NCBI GenBank assembly: GCA_024233875.1
Contig: JACKPB010000002.1
Span: forward strand, 248,001-312,000
DNA length: 64,000 nucleotides
Direction: 5' to 3'
From: Leptospiraceae bacterium
GTDB lineage: Bacteria > Spirochaetota > Leptospiria > Leptospirales > Leptospiraceae
The notes under the pieces were generated by a model. That model worked only from the letters and a program-made list of their open reading frames with translations, ran no database searches and was not told the origin of the DNA. A program made the position numbers and the translations under genes. Positions 32,729-40,865 of the stretch are shown here, piece after piece (within the stretch, counting starts at the first letter, position 1; each line of letters starts with the position of its first letter).

Positions 32729-34291
32729 ATGCAAGTACTACTTATTCCTATTGTTTTGATTATGTTTTTTTGCGGACCCCCAAAACCTACATCCCCTCCT
32801 CAGCTCCAAAACCCCGAAGAGAGCAGACTTCATTCGATGGACTCGATGTCCCTGATCAAAAACTTGGATTCAGAAAATATTCCTCTGATCAATCAATCTA
32901 TTCTCGAACTCGCCTCACGCAAAGAAAAATCCATTATCCCCAAATTGAGAAACTTTTTGACTCAATCAAAGAATACATCCCTATTGAGTACTTCTTTACT
33001 CGCACTCGGTGATCTCGAAGACAGGGAATCGACCCAACTCATAGCTTCCTTTGCAAATGGGAGTCAGGGTGTATCACAATCAGTCGTTGTGGATGCTTTG
33101 GGAAGGATGAAAGATCCCTCAGGTGCAAAAGCCATTCTTCCTCTTTTGGATTCACCCATTCACTCCTTACGACTTCAGGTAGTTGAATCCTTATCTCTCA
33201 TGAAGGCTAGCGGATCAGGAGAAGAAGTCCTCAACCTCGCTAGATCCAATACTGATCCGGAAAAAGCAAAAACATATGCTATGGCTCTGGGGAAACTTCA
33301 ATTCAAACCTGCAGAAAACTATCTTATGAGTCTCGCTGAAAACTCTCCTCCTTCTCCAACTCTTGCAGCATCCTACCTCGCCCTCGGTAGAATACAGAGC
33401 AGGAAAGCTATTCCAAATCTGGTAGAAGCTCTGGGTAATGAATTTGAAAAAGGAAGAGAAAACTCAGCCCTAGCATTAATTATGATCAAAGATGATTCCT
33501 GCCTTCCCCTAATCTATCCATATCTCAAGAGTAAATCTTCCGAACTCAGATATCTGGCTGCGAGTGTGATCGTAGAGATTCCTAGAGATAGCTCAGTCCG
33601 TGAGGCGGCAAAACTTTTAGAAGGGAACGACTCAGTTTTCTATGGTGTATCGTCTTATATCCTGGGTAGAATGAAAGCCCGATCCTTTGCTCCAAAAATT
33701 GTCGAAGTATTGAAGGATAGAAATACCCCGGAAAGAGAAATCATAGCACAATCTCTAGGATGGCTAGGTGACAGAAATTCTATCCCTGCATTGATTGAAG
33801 TTCTCAGAGAAAAAGAGGGCGAAGGGAGATACGGTGCCGCCTGGGCATTGGGAATTCTGGAGGCTAAGGAAGCATTTTCTGATCTAGCCGAAGCGACGGC
33901 AAGCAAAGACTATAAGCTAAAAAATCTGGCGATCGAAAGTCTCGGAATGCTCAAAATGGAAGAAGGAATCCCCGTTCTGGAAAAACTAATCGATGAAAAC
34001 AAAAACAATTCGATCTTTGCGATGAAATCGATAGCCAATATCCAGTCAGACAGAGCCAGACTCTCTCTGGAAAATTTTGCGAAGTCTGAGGACCCGATAT
34101 TATTTCATACAGCAATAGAAATGCTCGGAAAAAGAAAAGATGAAACATCCATTCCTTTCTTAATGAAACTTCTCAAGGAAGACTCTTCTTCAAAACAAAA
34201 ACTCATTTTCAATTCCCTCAGCTCAATCACAGGGAAAAAACTCTATTCGACTGCTGACTGGATTCAATGGTATGAATCCTCAGGGAAATAG
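32729..34291 (+). CDS. HEAT-repeat lipoprotein
   Basis: A 520-residue protein. ATG 32729 begins a signal peptide ending in IMFFCG, a lipobox, followed by a Pro-rich linker; the upstream frame from 32681 has no signal. From residue ~45 to the end the sequence is a series of about a dozen HEAT / PBS-lyase-like repeats, each with an L..LG..G....IP.L...L pattern (for example DRNSIPALIEVLREKEGEGRYGAAWALGIL). These form a curved helical scaffold for protein binding. It is probably anchored in the periplasm or at the cell surface. No enzymatic motif is present. It stands alone between a terminator and the 5'-nucleotidase gene. Confidence 0.88.
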   Translation: MQVLLIPIVLIMFFCGPPKPTSPPQLQNPEESRLHSMDSMSLIKNLDSENIPLINQSILELASRKEKSIIPKLRNFLTQSKNTSLLSTSLLALGDLEDRESTQLIASFANGSQGVSQSVVVDALGRMKDPSGAKAILPLLDSPIHSLRLQVVESLSLMKASGSGEEVLNLARSNTDPEKAKTYAMALGKLQFKPAENYLMSLAENSPPSPTLAASYLALGRIQSRKAIPNLVEALGNEFEKGRENSALALIMIKDDSCLPLIYPYLKSKSSELRYLAASVIVEIPRDSSVREAAKLLEGNDSVFYGVSSYILGRMKARSFAPKIVEVLKDRNTPEREIIAQSLGWLGDRNSIPALIEVLREKEGEGRYGAAWALGILEAKEAFSDLAEATASKDYKLKNLAIESLGMLKMEEGIPVLEKLIDENKNNSIFAMKSIANIQSDRARLSLENFAKSEDPILFHTAIEMLGKRKDETSIPFLMKLLKEDSSSKQKLIFNSLSSITGKKLYSTADWIQWYESSGK

Positions 34292-34469
34292 ATTTTTTAT
34301 AGTCATTTTCAGAAGTATTTGCGTATTTACAAAAATATCAGCTATAAAATGGCTACATACCCTAATAGGGAAAACGCAATTATTTTTGAGAACTGGTATA
34401 TGAAAATAGCTAAGAGAAAAGACAGGAAATAGAATTGATTTTCTTTCATAAGAAAGTTTTTTACTATAT

Positions 34470-35954
34470 ATGCAAATTTTGATTCCAATTATCCTTTCAT
34501 TCTTTCTCAGCCTTTCTGTCTTCGGAGAAACAGTAAAAATTACCCTACTTCATTTGAATGACCTCTATGAAATCACACCGGTTGAAGGTGGCAGGAAAGG
34601 TGGTCTGGCGAGAGTAGCTACAGCTCGAAAGAAAATTCTGAAGAAGAATCCCAATACCCTCACCGTCCTAGGTGGGGATCTATTCAGTCCTTCTGCATTA
34701 GGAACATCTAAGGTAGATGGAGTTCCTCTTTCGGGAAAACAAATGGTTAGTGTAATGAACTCAATCGGAGTAGATGTTTCCGTAATGGGCAATCATGAGT
34801 TTGATATCAAAGAAGAACAATTTTTGGAAAGATTGAATGAATCCAAATTCCAATGGATCTCAGGAAATGTTACGGATACTTCCGGAAAACCATTCCCCGG
34901 AGTCTTGCCCTTCACAATCAAAGAAATCAAATTGAAAAATTCGAAAAAATTGAAAATAGGTTTTGTGGGTGTAACTATCACCAGCAATGGTGCAAAGTAT
35001 GTTAAATACAAGGATCCGATCGAGACTCTATCGAAATTCAGTAAAGAAATTCGATCCAAAGTGGACATCCTCATAGGACTCACCCATCTGAGCTTGAGTG
35101 AAGATATCCAGGCACTCGAGAAAATACCTGAAATAGATTTGATTCTGGGAGGTCATGAGCATGAAAATGTTTTGATCTGGAGAGGTCGGAATCCAAGACC
35201 CATTATTAAAGCTGATGCCAATGCAAAATCAATGTATATAGTAGACATCCATTGCGATATGGATTCAAAGGTCTATACAATTCATCCCAGGATTCTTCCT
35301 ATTACCGAACAGATGGGTGAAGATCCCGAGACAAAAAAACTTGTCGATTTCTGGTTGGAAAAAGGTTTTGAAGGATTTCGTAAAACGGGTTTTCATCCTG
35401 AAAAAGTGATTGCCAATGTTACCATTCCCCTCGATGGACTTGAAGAAAGTGTTAGGAACAAAAGCACCCTACTCACTCAATCCCTCACTTTCAGTATGCT
35501 CAAAAAAGATCCTTCAGCTGACCTATCTCTTTTGAATGCAGGAGCACTTCGTATTGATGATCTCATTCCACCCGGTCCCGTAACAGAATATGATGTATTG
35601 AGAATTCTTCCTTTTGGAGGAAAGATTGTCAAAACAGAAATCACGGGAACACTTCTCAAAACAGTTTTAGACATTGGATTGAAAAACAAGGGAACCGGAG
35701 GGTTTCTTCATTCATCAAATTCTGATTTTGATCCTACAACAAACTCCTGGACAATCAAAGGTAAGCCATTGGACGAAAAACAAAAATATACTTTAGTGAT
35801 CAATGATTTTCTACTCTCGGGCAAAGAAACAGGACTGCCATTTCTCAATCCAGAAAATCCCGAGATCAAAATCATCGAGGAAATGGGGGACATTCGATTC
35901 GCATTTATCGATTTCCTTAAAGATAAGTTTGCTAAGGAAAACGCAAAGAAATAA
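34470..35954 (+). CDS. Exported 5'-nucleotidase / metallophosphoesterase (UshA family)
   Basis: A 494-residue periplasmic two-domain enzyme. The signal peptide covers about residues 1-19 (cleavage near VFGE). The metallophosphatase domain follows, with LLHLNDLYEITP, GGDLFSPSAL, VMGNHEFD, ILIGLTHLS and GGHEHE metal-binding blocks, then a C-terminal nucleotidase domain from about residue 310 containing ADLSLLNAGALRIDD and the RILPFGGKI substrate segment. In block 1 the usual metal-ligand His of NDxH is replaced (NDLYE), as in a known subgroup with an NDVYE/N variant. It should release phosphate from nucleotides. No RBS is obvious before ATG 34470. It converges with a 56-residue gene on the other strand, with only three bases between stops. 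Confidence 0.9.
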   Translation: MQILIPIILSFFLSLSVFGETVKITLLHLNDLYEITPVEGGRKGGLARVATARKKILKKNPNTLTVLGGDLFSPSALGTSKVDGVPLSGKQMVSVMNSIGVDVSVMGNHEFDIKEEQFLERLNESKFQWISGNVTDTSGKPFPGVLPFTIKEIKLKNSKKLKIGFVGVTITSNGAKYVKYKDPIETLSKFSKEIRSKVDILIGLTHLSLSEDIQALEKIPEIDLILGGHEHENVLIWRGRNPRPIIKADANAKSMYIVDIHCDMDSKVYTIHPRILPITEQMGEDPETKKLVDFWLEKGFEGFRKTGFHPEKVIANVTIPLDGLEESVRNKSTLLTQSLTFSMLKKDPSADLSLLNAGALRIDDLIPPGPVTEYDVLRILPFGGKIVKTEITGTLLKTVLDIGLKNKGTGGFLHSSNSDFDPTTNSWTIKGKPLDEKQKYTLVINDFLLSGKETGLPFLNPENPEIKIIEEMGDIRFAFIDFLKDKFAKENAKK

Positions 35955-35957
35955 GTT

Positions 35958-36128
35958 TTATTTTTTTAAACTGCATTTTGCGCAGGTTTGATGATAGAAT
36001 CCTTTCTCCGTTTCTTTCCCTCCATGTTTGTCTTTCTTAAGAAGAGGGAGGAGAAGCGGAGAAAATAATTTGTAAATTGCTAAAAGAACTATTGAATAGA
36101 CGAGATATTGTTGGATTTCCAAGCTCAT
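35958..36128 (-). CDS. 56-residue single-pass membrane protein with C-terminal CxxC, coupled to the MFS gene
   Basis: A small ORF missed by length cut-offs. ATG 36128-36126 overlaps the stop of the upstream MFS gene (ATGA), and AGGAAG lies at good distance before it, a standard translational-coupling arrangement. The product has one transmembrane helix (residues ~9-30, YLVYSIVLLAIYKLFSPLLL), then a basic segment and a terminal TCAKCSLKK with a CxxC pair at 49 and 52. The CxxC could bind a metal or a cluster, or be redox-active. Identity unknown. It may be an accessory subunit of the transporter. Confidence 0.65.
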   Translation of the reverse strand: MSLEIQQYLVYSIVLLAIYKLFSPLLLPLLKKDKHGGKETEKGFYHQTCAKCSLKK

Positions 36129-37339
36129 ATTGACTTCCTAAGTTTATTATAAAATGGTAAGGTAGAGATGACTATCAAAATTTCCAGACTCCCAAATATC
36201 ATGGAAAGAATTCCAAAGTTAGAACCGGGTATATTTTCCTGAAGAGCTCGCTCAATAAGAACAGAAGCAATCGGTCCCAGCATAAATCCGATCGACCCGG
36301 CACCGGTAAAGACTGCCATATTGCTGGCATTGTACTCTCTGGGGGAAAGCTTGGATGCAAGTATCATAGATGGAACAAACATCACTCCCGCTCCCACTCC
36401 GGCCAGAAGAAGGGATGGAACCAAAAATCTCATTTCCTGAAAAAAACCTGCTATTCCCATTGATCCTCCGTACAAAATCGAGCCTATGGCCATCAAAGCG
36501 AAGGGACCTGTCTTTCCCGACAATCTGGCAAAGGGATAGGAAAGTAAACTCATCGGAATCAAAACCAGTGCCATCAGCAAACCCACCTGCCCCGGATTCA
36601 AACCCAGACCTTCTCTCATATGCAGGCTAAAACTGGTAACAAAAAAACCAACAGTAAATCGATCTATAAAATTATATAGGTAGGGTATAGAAATCAATGG
36701 ATTGGAATGAAAAGCTTTCAACCAGGCAGCTAAACTAAACTTCTTAGAGTAGTGGTATTCATAGTCTCTCAGAAAAATCAAAGCAAGCAGTCCTATGAAA
36801 ATCATGATTCCACCTGCTACATAAAAAGGAAGAAGGGGGTTTTTCTTTCCTAGAATTCCCAGGGGAGAACCTATCCCCACTCCGAGACTCAGGAGCATTC
36901 CCCCCACACCGAGCAAAATTCCCTTCTGAAAGAAACGGGTATTTTCAGGATCATTTTCCCGATCTGCAATCAGGGCAAGAAGAAGCCCGATGACAAATAT
37001 ATGAGCCACACCCTCAAAGAATCGAATCAATTGAAGAAACTCAAGATTTTCTGCTGAGGGGATCGCAAAGAAGAGGAGACCATCCAGAATAGCAAAGATA
37101 CCAATGAACCAACGCCTTGAACCCAAACGATCGGAAAGATATCCGGCAACAGGAGAAAAAAGAAAAGATCCCAGCATGGCAATGCTCATAAAATAAGAGA
37201 CCATGAGATTGCTTCCACCCAAACGATCCTTGATCAAATCCTTAAAAACCGGCACAATCATAGTGACGGGCAACATTGTCAAAAAGATCAGAAGTACGGT
37301 TAGGAATGGAAAGGGAAATCGATTTCCACCATTTTGCAT
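36125..37339 (-). CDS. Major facilitator superfamily transporter
   Basis: A 404-residue protein with twelve predicted transmembrane helices. The loop 2-3 motif is GYLSDRLGSRRW, characteristic of drug/proton antiporters and sugar-type MFS members, and a second-half counterpart (FARLSGKTG) is present. N-terminal sequence MLPVTMIVPVFKDLI and mid-sequence LGVGGMLLSLGVGIGSPLG resemble the multidrug (motif C) subgroup, so export of a small hydrophobic compound is likely, substrate unknown. Its 3' end overlaps the start of a tiny CxxC membrane-protein gene. The ATG at 37339 has no strong RBS, and alternative starts are not obvious. Confidence 0.88.
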   Translation of the reverse strand: MQNGGNRFPFPFLTVLLIFLTMLPVTMIVPVFKDLIKDRLGGSNLMVSYFMSIAMLGSFLFSPVAGYLSDRLGSRRWFIGIFAILDGLLFFAIPSAENLEFLQLIRFFEGVAHIFVIGLLLALIADRENDPENTRFFQKGILLGVGGMLLSLGVGIGSPLGILGKKNPLLPFYVAGGIMIFIGLLALIFLRDYEYHYSKKFSLAAWLKAFHSNPLISIPYLYNFIDRFTVGFFVTSFSLHMREGLGLNPGQVGLLMALVLIPMSLLSYPFARLSGKTGPFALMAIGSILYGGSMGIAGFFQEMRFLVPSLLLAGVGAGVMFVPSMILASKLSPREYNASNMAVFTGAGSIGFMLGPIASVLIERALQENIPGSNFGILSMIFGSLEILIVISTLPFYNKLRKSI

Positions 37340-37502
37340 AGAGAAAAGATGGGATCAGTAGATATTCTGTCAATAGATATCCAAAATCCAGAACCCTCAG
37401 GACTCTCTCACAAAAAGAGATCGTTCTGTAAACCGATCCCAAAATTAATAACTGTAGTAAATTTTTAGTGGACAACCTTTTACATTAGGAAATTTTACTC
37501 CT

Positions 37503-38111
37503 ATGCTTTCGGCATCGATTCAAAATAAAGTCAGCCTGAGTAAACTAGTTCAAACGAACAAAAGAATAAGTACTGTTAAAAATTTAGCATTTCAAATCAA
37601 AATCAAATCGTTAAACGAACAAATTCTTTCTATCAAGAACAATATGGATGAGACAGGATTTCAGGTTGTAAGTAGAGAATTCATTCTTTTCAGTAAAGTA
37701 TTTGAAGAGCTGGCAAATGAAATGCAAGTTTTAATGGACAGTATGTTGCCCAATATCGCAGAAAAAATCAAATCCGAGAAATTGGGGAATCTCAAAAGAC
37801 TTACAGAAACATACAGTCAAACAAAAATATTTTCAAGCAACAAGAAATCTCAAAAAGAGAATGAAGAGAATCAGGATCGATGGCAAAAATCTCTGAGCGA
37901 AAACTCGAGATCACTAGTCAGACTTCTGAAGAGAAGCGAACTTTTGTCCCTCCAGGGCAATATTATTTTTATGCAATCGAAAATCACCGGAGCTTATATT
38001 CGGGAGACCGAACAGGGAAGTCTCTTACTTTCTCTGACAAATGAGTTGGGTGAAATCATGACAGAAGTTAGAAATAATGTGACCTACATAAAAAAAATCT
38101 GGGAAGATTAA
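37503..38111 (+). CDS. Helical cytoplasmic protein of unknown function, paired with the di-iron sensor gene
   Basis: A 202-residue, nearly all-helical protein with no membrane segment or cysteine cluster. Heptad-like patterns run through most of it (for example LAFQIKIKSLNEQILSIKNNM), which recalls the helical-bundle part of chemotaxis-receptor-like signalling proteins, but no receptor hairpin tip is present. It ends three bases before the ATG of the oxygen-binding di-iron protein, so the two are almost certainly co-transcribed and may interact. Family unrecognised. Confidence 0.75.
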   Translation: MLSASIQNKVSLSKLVQTNKRISTVKNLAFQIKIKSLNEQILSIKNNMDETGFQVVSREFILFSKVFEELANEMQVLMDSMLPNIAEKIKSEKLGNLKRLTETYSQTKIFSSNKKSQKENEENQDRWQKSLSENSRSLVRLLKRSELLSLQGNIIFMQSKITGAYIRETEQGSLLLSLTNELGEIMTEVRNNVTYIKKIWED

Positions 38112-38114
38112 TTA

Positions 38115-38852
38115 ATGAAGAGAATTGAATACATTTATGAATCGGATACTCACAAATGGATGGCGATCACCCGTGATCCTTCCAAGCTGGATCATATCAT
38201 AGACACAAACGAATTTCTGATTATAAATAGCGACAATAAGGGACTCCTGCTGGATCCGGGTGGTCTTGAGATTTTCCCGATTGTTTTTTCTTCCATAAGT
38301 CGTGACTTCAGTCCGGATGACATCACTCATATATTTTCTTCCCACCAAGATCCGGATATCATTTCCTCAATTTCTCTATGGTTGGAAGTCAACCCAAGTA
38401 TCAAATGTTACATTAGCTGGCTCTGGACTACCTTCCTTCCCCATTTCGGAGGAGATGACACTACCTACATTCCCGTGCCGGATGAAGGCATGGAAATCAA
38501 TCACGGGAATGTAAATCTTTCTCTCGTTCCGGCACACTACCTGCATTCATCGGGTAATTTTCATCTCTATGATAAGAAAGCAAAGATCTTTTTTAGTGGA
38601 GATATCGGTGCGGCACTCCTCCCCAAAGGACAATCTGATTTGTTCGTGAGAGACTTTGAAAGTCATATCAAAATGGCAGAGAAATTTCACAAGAGATGGA
38701 TGGGTTCCGAACGAGCAAAGAAAAAATGGTGCGAAAGAGTGATGGAACTAGATATTGAAATGCTCTGTCCCCAGCACGGATCTATATATACAGGGAAAAA
38801 TGTGAGAAAGTTTTTGGAATGGTTCTATGCTTTAGAGATAGGATATGCCTAA
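38115..38852 (+). CDS. Oxygen-binding di-iron protein (metallo-beta-lactamase/FprA fold)
   Basis: A 245-residue metallo-beta-lactamase-fold protein of the ODP type. The di-iron ligands are visible: FSSHQDPDI (His, Asp), PAHYLHSSGNFHLYD (His), FFSGDIGA (Asp) and LCPQHGS (His), in the order of flavodiiron and ODP proteins. The flavodoxin domain of true FprA proteins is absent, so it is an oxygen or redox sensor rather than a respiratory reductase. ODPs act in spirochaete chemotaxis to oxygen, and this gene is linked to a helical signalling-like protein. The last bases overlap the convergent EAL gene by 4 bases. Confidence 0.87.
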   Translation: MKRIEYIYESDTHKWMAITRDPSKLDHIIDTNEFLIINSDNKGLLLDPGGLEIFPIVFSSISRDFSPDDITHIFSSHQDPDIISSISLWLEVNPSIKCYISWLWTTFLPHFGGDDTTYIPVPDEGMEINHGNVNLSLVPAHYLHSSGNFHLYDKKAKIFFSGDIGAALLPKGQSDLFVRDFESHIKMAEKFHKRWMGSERAKKKWCERVMELDIEMLCPQHGSIYTGKNVRKFLEWFYALEIGYA

Positions 38853-40060
38853 GAAAAATATTTAGACAGATCAATGTTTTTCATAAAATTCAAAGCATCC
38901 AAATAATTCAGTGCAGGACTAAATACATATCCCTGCCCCACCTCACAACCTAGGTTTTGGATGTACCTCAAAATGTCTCTATTTTCAATTCCTTCTGCTA
39001 CAACAGTCAAACCCATTTTGTGAGCCATTTCTATGGTTGACTCAACTATTGTTTTAGAGTCCTGATTTTCTAAACAATCCAGGACAAAGCTTTTGTCTAC
39101 TTTTAACTCATTGAATGGCACCCGACTCAATTGCTCCAAACTGGAGTAGCCTGTTCCAAAATCATCGATAGAAATCTCAAAACCTTTCATCCTGAGTCTG
39201 GTTAGGATCTCGAGTGAATGTGGATCTTCCCCCATGAGCTTTGACTCTGTCAATTCGAGAGTGATGAGAAAGGGAGAAAGAGAATGGATCTTCATACTCT
39301 CAAAAAGCAATTGGGGGAAACTCAAATCCTGAAGATCATCTACGGAGACATTGATCGAAACTCTAACCAGGTATCCTTCTCTCCTCCAGAGAGTAAGAGT
39401 TTCTATAGCCTTGTTGATTACATACCAGGTCAATTCTTTGATGTATCCTGAATCTTCAGCTAATTTGATAAATTCATCAGGGAAGATCAAACCAAATTCG
39501 GGATGCTTCCAACGAATCAAAGCTTCAAATCCATAAATTCTTTTCTTTTGAATCTGAATTTGAGGTTGGTAGTAGAGGAGGAGTTGATCGTTAGATGCCA
39601 GAGCGGAAACTAGATCTTCTTCTGTAATACGTGAAGATTTTTTCCGAAAGGTTTGTTCTCTGAAATTTTTGGGTTCACTGAGAACATATTCCAATTGTCT
39701 TAGGGGGATGGGCTTTGATAGTGTGCCTACTATGTTCAATCCATAACCCCGGGCAATGATCACTGAAGTATTCAAGACCCGCTCATCCACCCCACTCATC
39801 AAAACGATTGAGGACTTAGATTTGGACTCTCCTAAAAAATGCAGAATCTCAACTCCATCCGTATCCGGCATAAAGAGATCCAGGAAAATAAAATCCAACT
39901 GTGAATTGTAAACATTTAGAAATTGCGATGACTCTGTAACTTTGAAGATTTTATCACTTCCGAGTTCTTCGGCTACATCGGCAATAAAGTCAACAATCCC
40001 TACCTCATCATCCAAAATGAGAATGGATTTTCCTTTCATGGGAAACTCTGCTTCATTCAT
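38849..40060 (-). CDS. Response regulator with EAL domain (cyclic-di-GMP phosphodiesterase)
   Basis: A 403-residue protein. Residues ~13-130 are a receiver domain (SILILDDE, phosphoacceptor Asp in FIFLDLFMPD, Lys in TLSKPIPL). Residues ~150-395 are an EAL domain with all catalytic residues: FEALIRW, SINVS, ELTES, SIDDFGTGYSS, KVDKSFV and AEGIE. It should hydrolyse c-di-GMP under control of a phosphorelay. The start ATG 40060 is followed by a second in-frame ATG at 40039; either is possible. It is separate from the hybrid kinase at 47186, which is a possible but unproven partner. It converges with the di-iron sensor gene. Confidence 0.92.
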   Translation of the reverse strand: MNEAEFPMKGKSILILDDEVGIVDFIADVAEELGSDKIFKVTESSQFLNVYNSQLDFIFLDLFMPDTDGVEILHFLGESKSKSSIVLMSGVDERVLNTSVIIARGYGLNIVGTLSKPIPLRQLEYVLSEPKNFREQTFRKKSSRITEEDLVSALASNDQLLLYYQPQIQIQKKRIYGFEALIRWKHPEFGLIFPDEFIKLAEDSGYIKELTWYVINKAIETLTLWRREGYLVRVSINVSVDDLQDLSFPQLLFESMKIHSLSPFLITLELTESKLMGEDPHSLEILTRLRMKGFEISIDDFGTGYSSLEQLSRVPFNELKVDKSFVLDCLENQDSKTIVESTIEMAHKMGLTVVAEGIENRDILRYIQNLGCEVGQGYVFSPALNYLDALNFMKNIDLSKYFS

Positions 40061-40256
40061 AAACTTCTGCTTCCATTATTAACTAATTATGAATTGACCC
40101 TAAAAAACGATACAAAGGTTCAATATCTTTTACAAAGAAATTAGGGTAAAGCATTCGTTTTTCTATAATAAATATCATTTCAAATCTTCATCGATATGAT
40201 TTAAATAGGAATCGAACTGTCTATTTCTTTTTCATTCAAGACCTTAATTTATCCAA

Positions 40257-40751
40257 TCAACTACCCGGCTCTTGAATCTCTTTTTCTTCATCCTCAATCT
40301 CTTTCCAGATCTGCTCTTCCACCTCTCTTTTGGACTCTTCTATTAGTTTTTCCCAATTTTCATCTGTTAGTAATTTATAATTACTATCTTCAGGTGAGCA
40401 TTTTTCCAATAAAAGGGTTTTGGAAGTGAGAGTGACCGGCCATCCAATTAGACTAATTATAAGATCTGAAAAGTTGAGCTTTTCTGATACCCGATAAAAA
40501 TAACTCTCATCCTGAAAAAAGGGCCTGAGTGGAGAATCAAAGAAATTGTAAAAACCAAAAAGTATACTGATTTTCCTAACATCCTTTTCATCTTCACAGT
40601 TGAAGTCTTTATTCACCAAGACAATGGGTCGATCCAGAATACTTTCCGGGTTGGCCTCAAAATACAAAAACTTCGGTTCGTCTTCCGAATGAATCGGGAA
40701 AAAACCAATGAAAATTATAAAAAATATTATAAGTTTAGAAAATTTAGTCAT
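40257..40751 (-). CDS. Exported protein of unknown function
   Basis: A 164-residue protein with a clean signal peptide (residues 1-~22, cleaved near PIHSED), so periplasmic or secreted. The mature part has a Cys in FNCEDEKD, an aromatic middle (FGFYNFFDSPLRPFF) and an acidic coiled C-terminal tail (EEQIWKEIEDEEKEI). No family is recognised. It is divergent from the giant alpha-2-macroglobulin gene with 114 bases between, so they may share regulation. Confidence 0.65.
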   Translation of the reverse strand: MTKFSKLIIFFIIFIGFFPIHSEDEPKFLYFEANPESILDRPIVLVNKDFNCEDEKDVRKISILFGFYNFFDSPLRPFFQDESYFYRVSEKLNFSDLIISLIGWPVTLTSKTLLLEKCSPEDSNYKLLTDENWEKLIEESKREVEEQIWKEIEDEEKEIQEPGS

Positions 40752-40865
40752 CGCTAAATAAATTGAATACGCCTTTGAGTAAGTTCACAAACAAAAAATT
40801 GATTAGATTTTCTAAAAACTAAGATTTTCAGTTTCCAAACCAAGTAATTTTGAGAAATTGTATCT

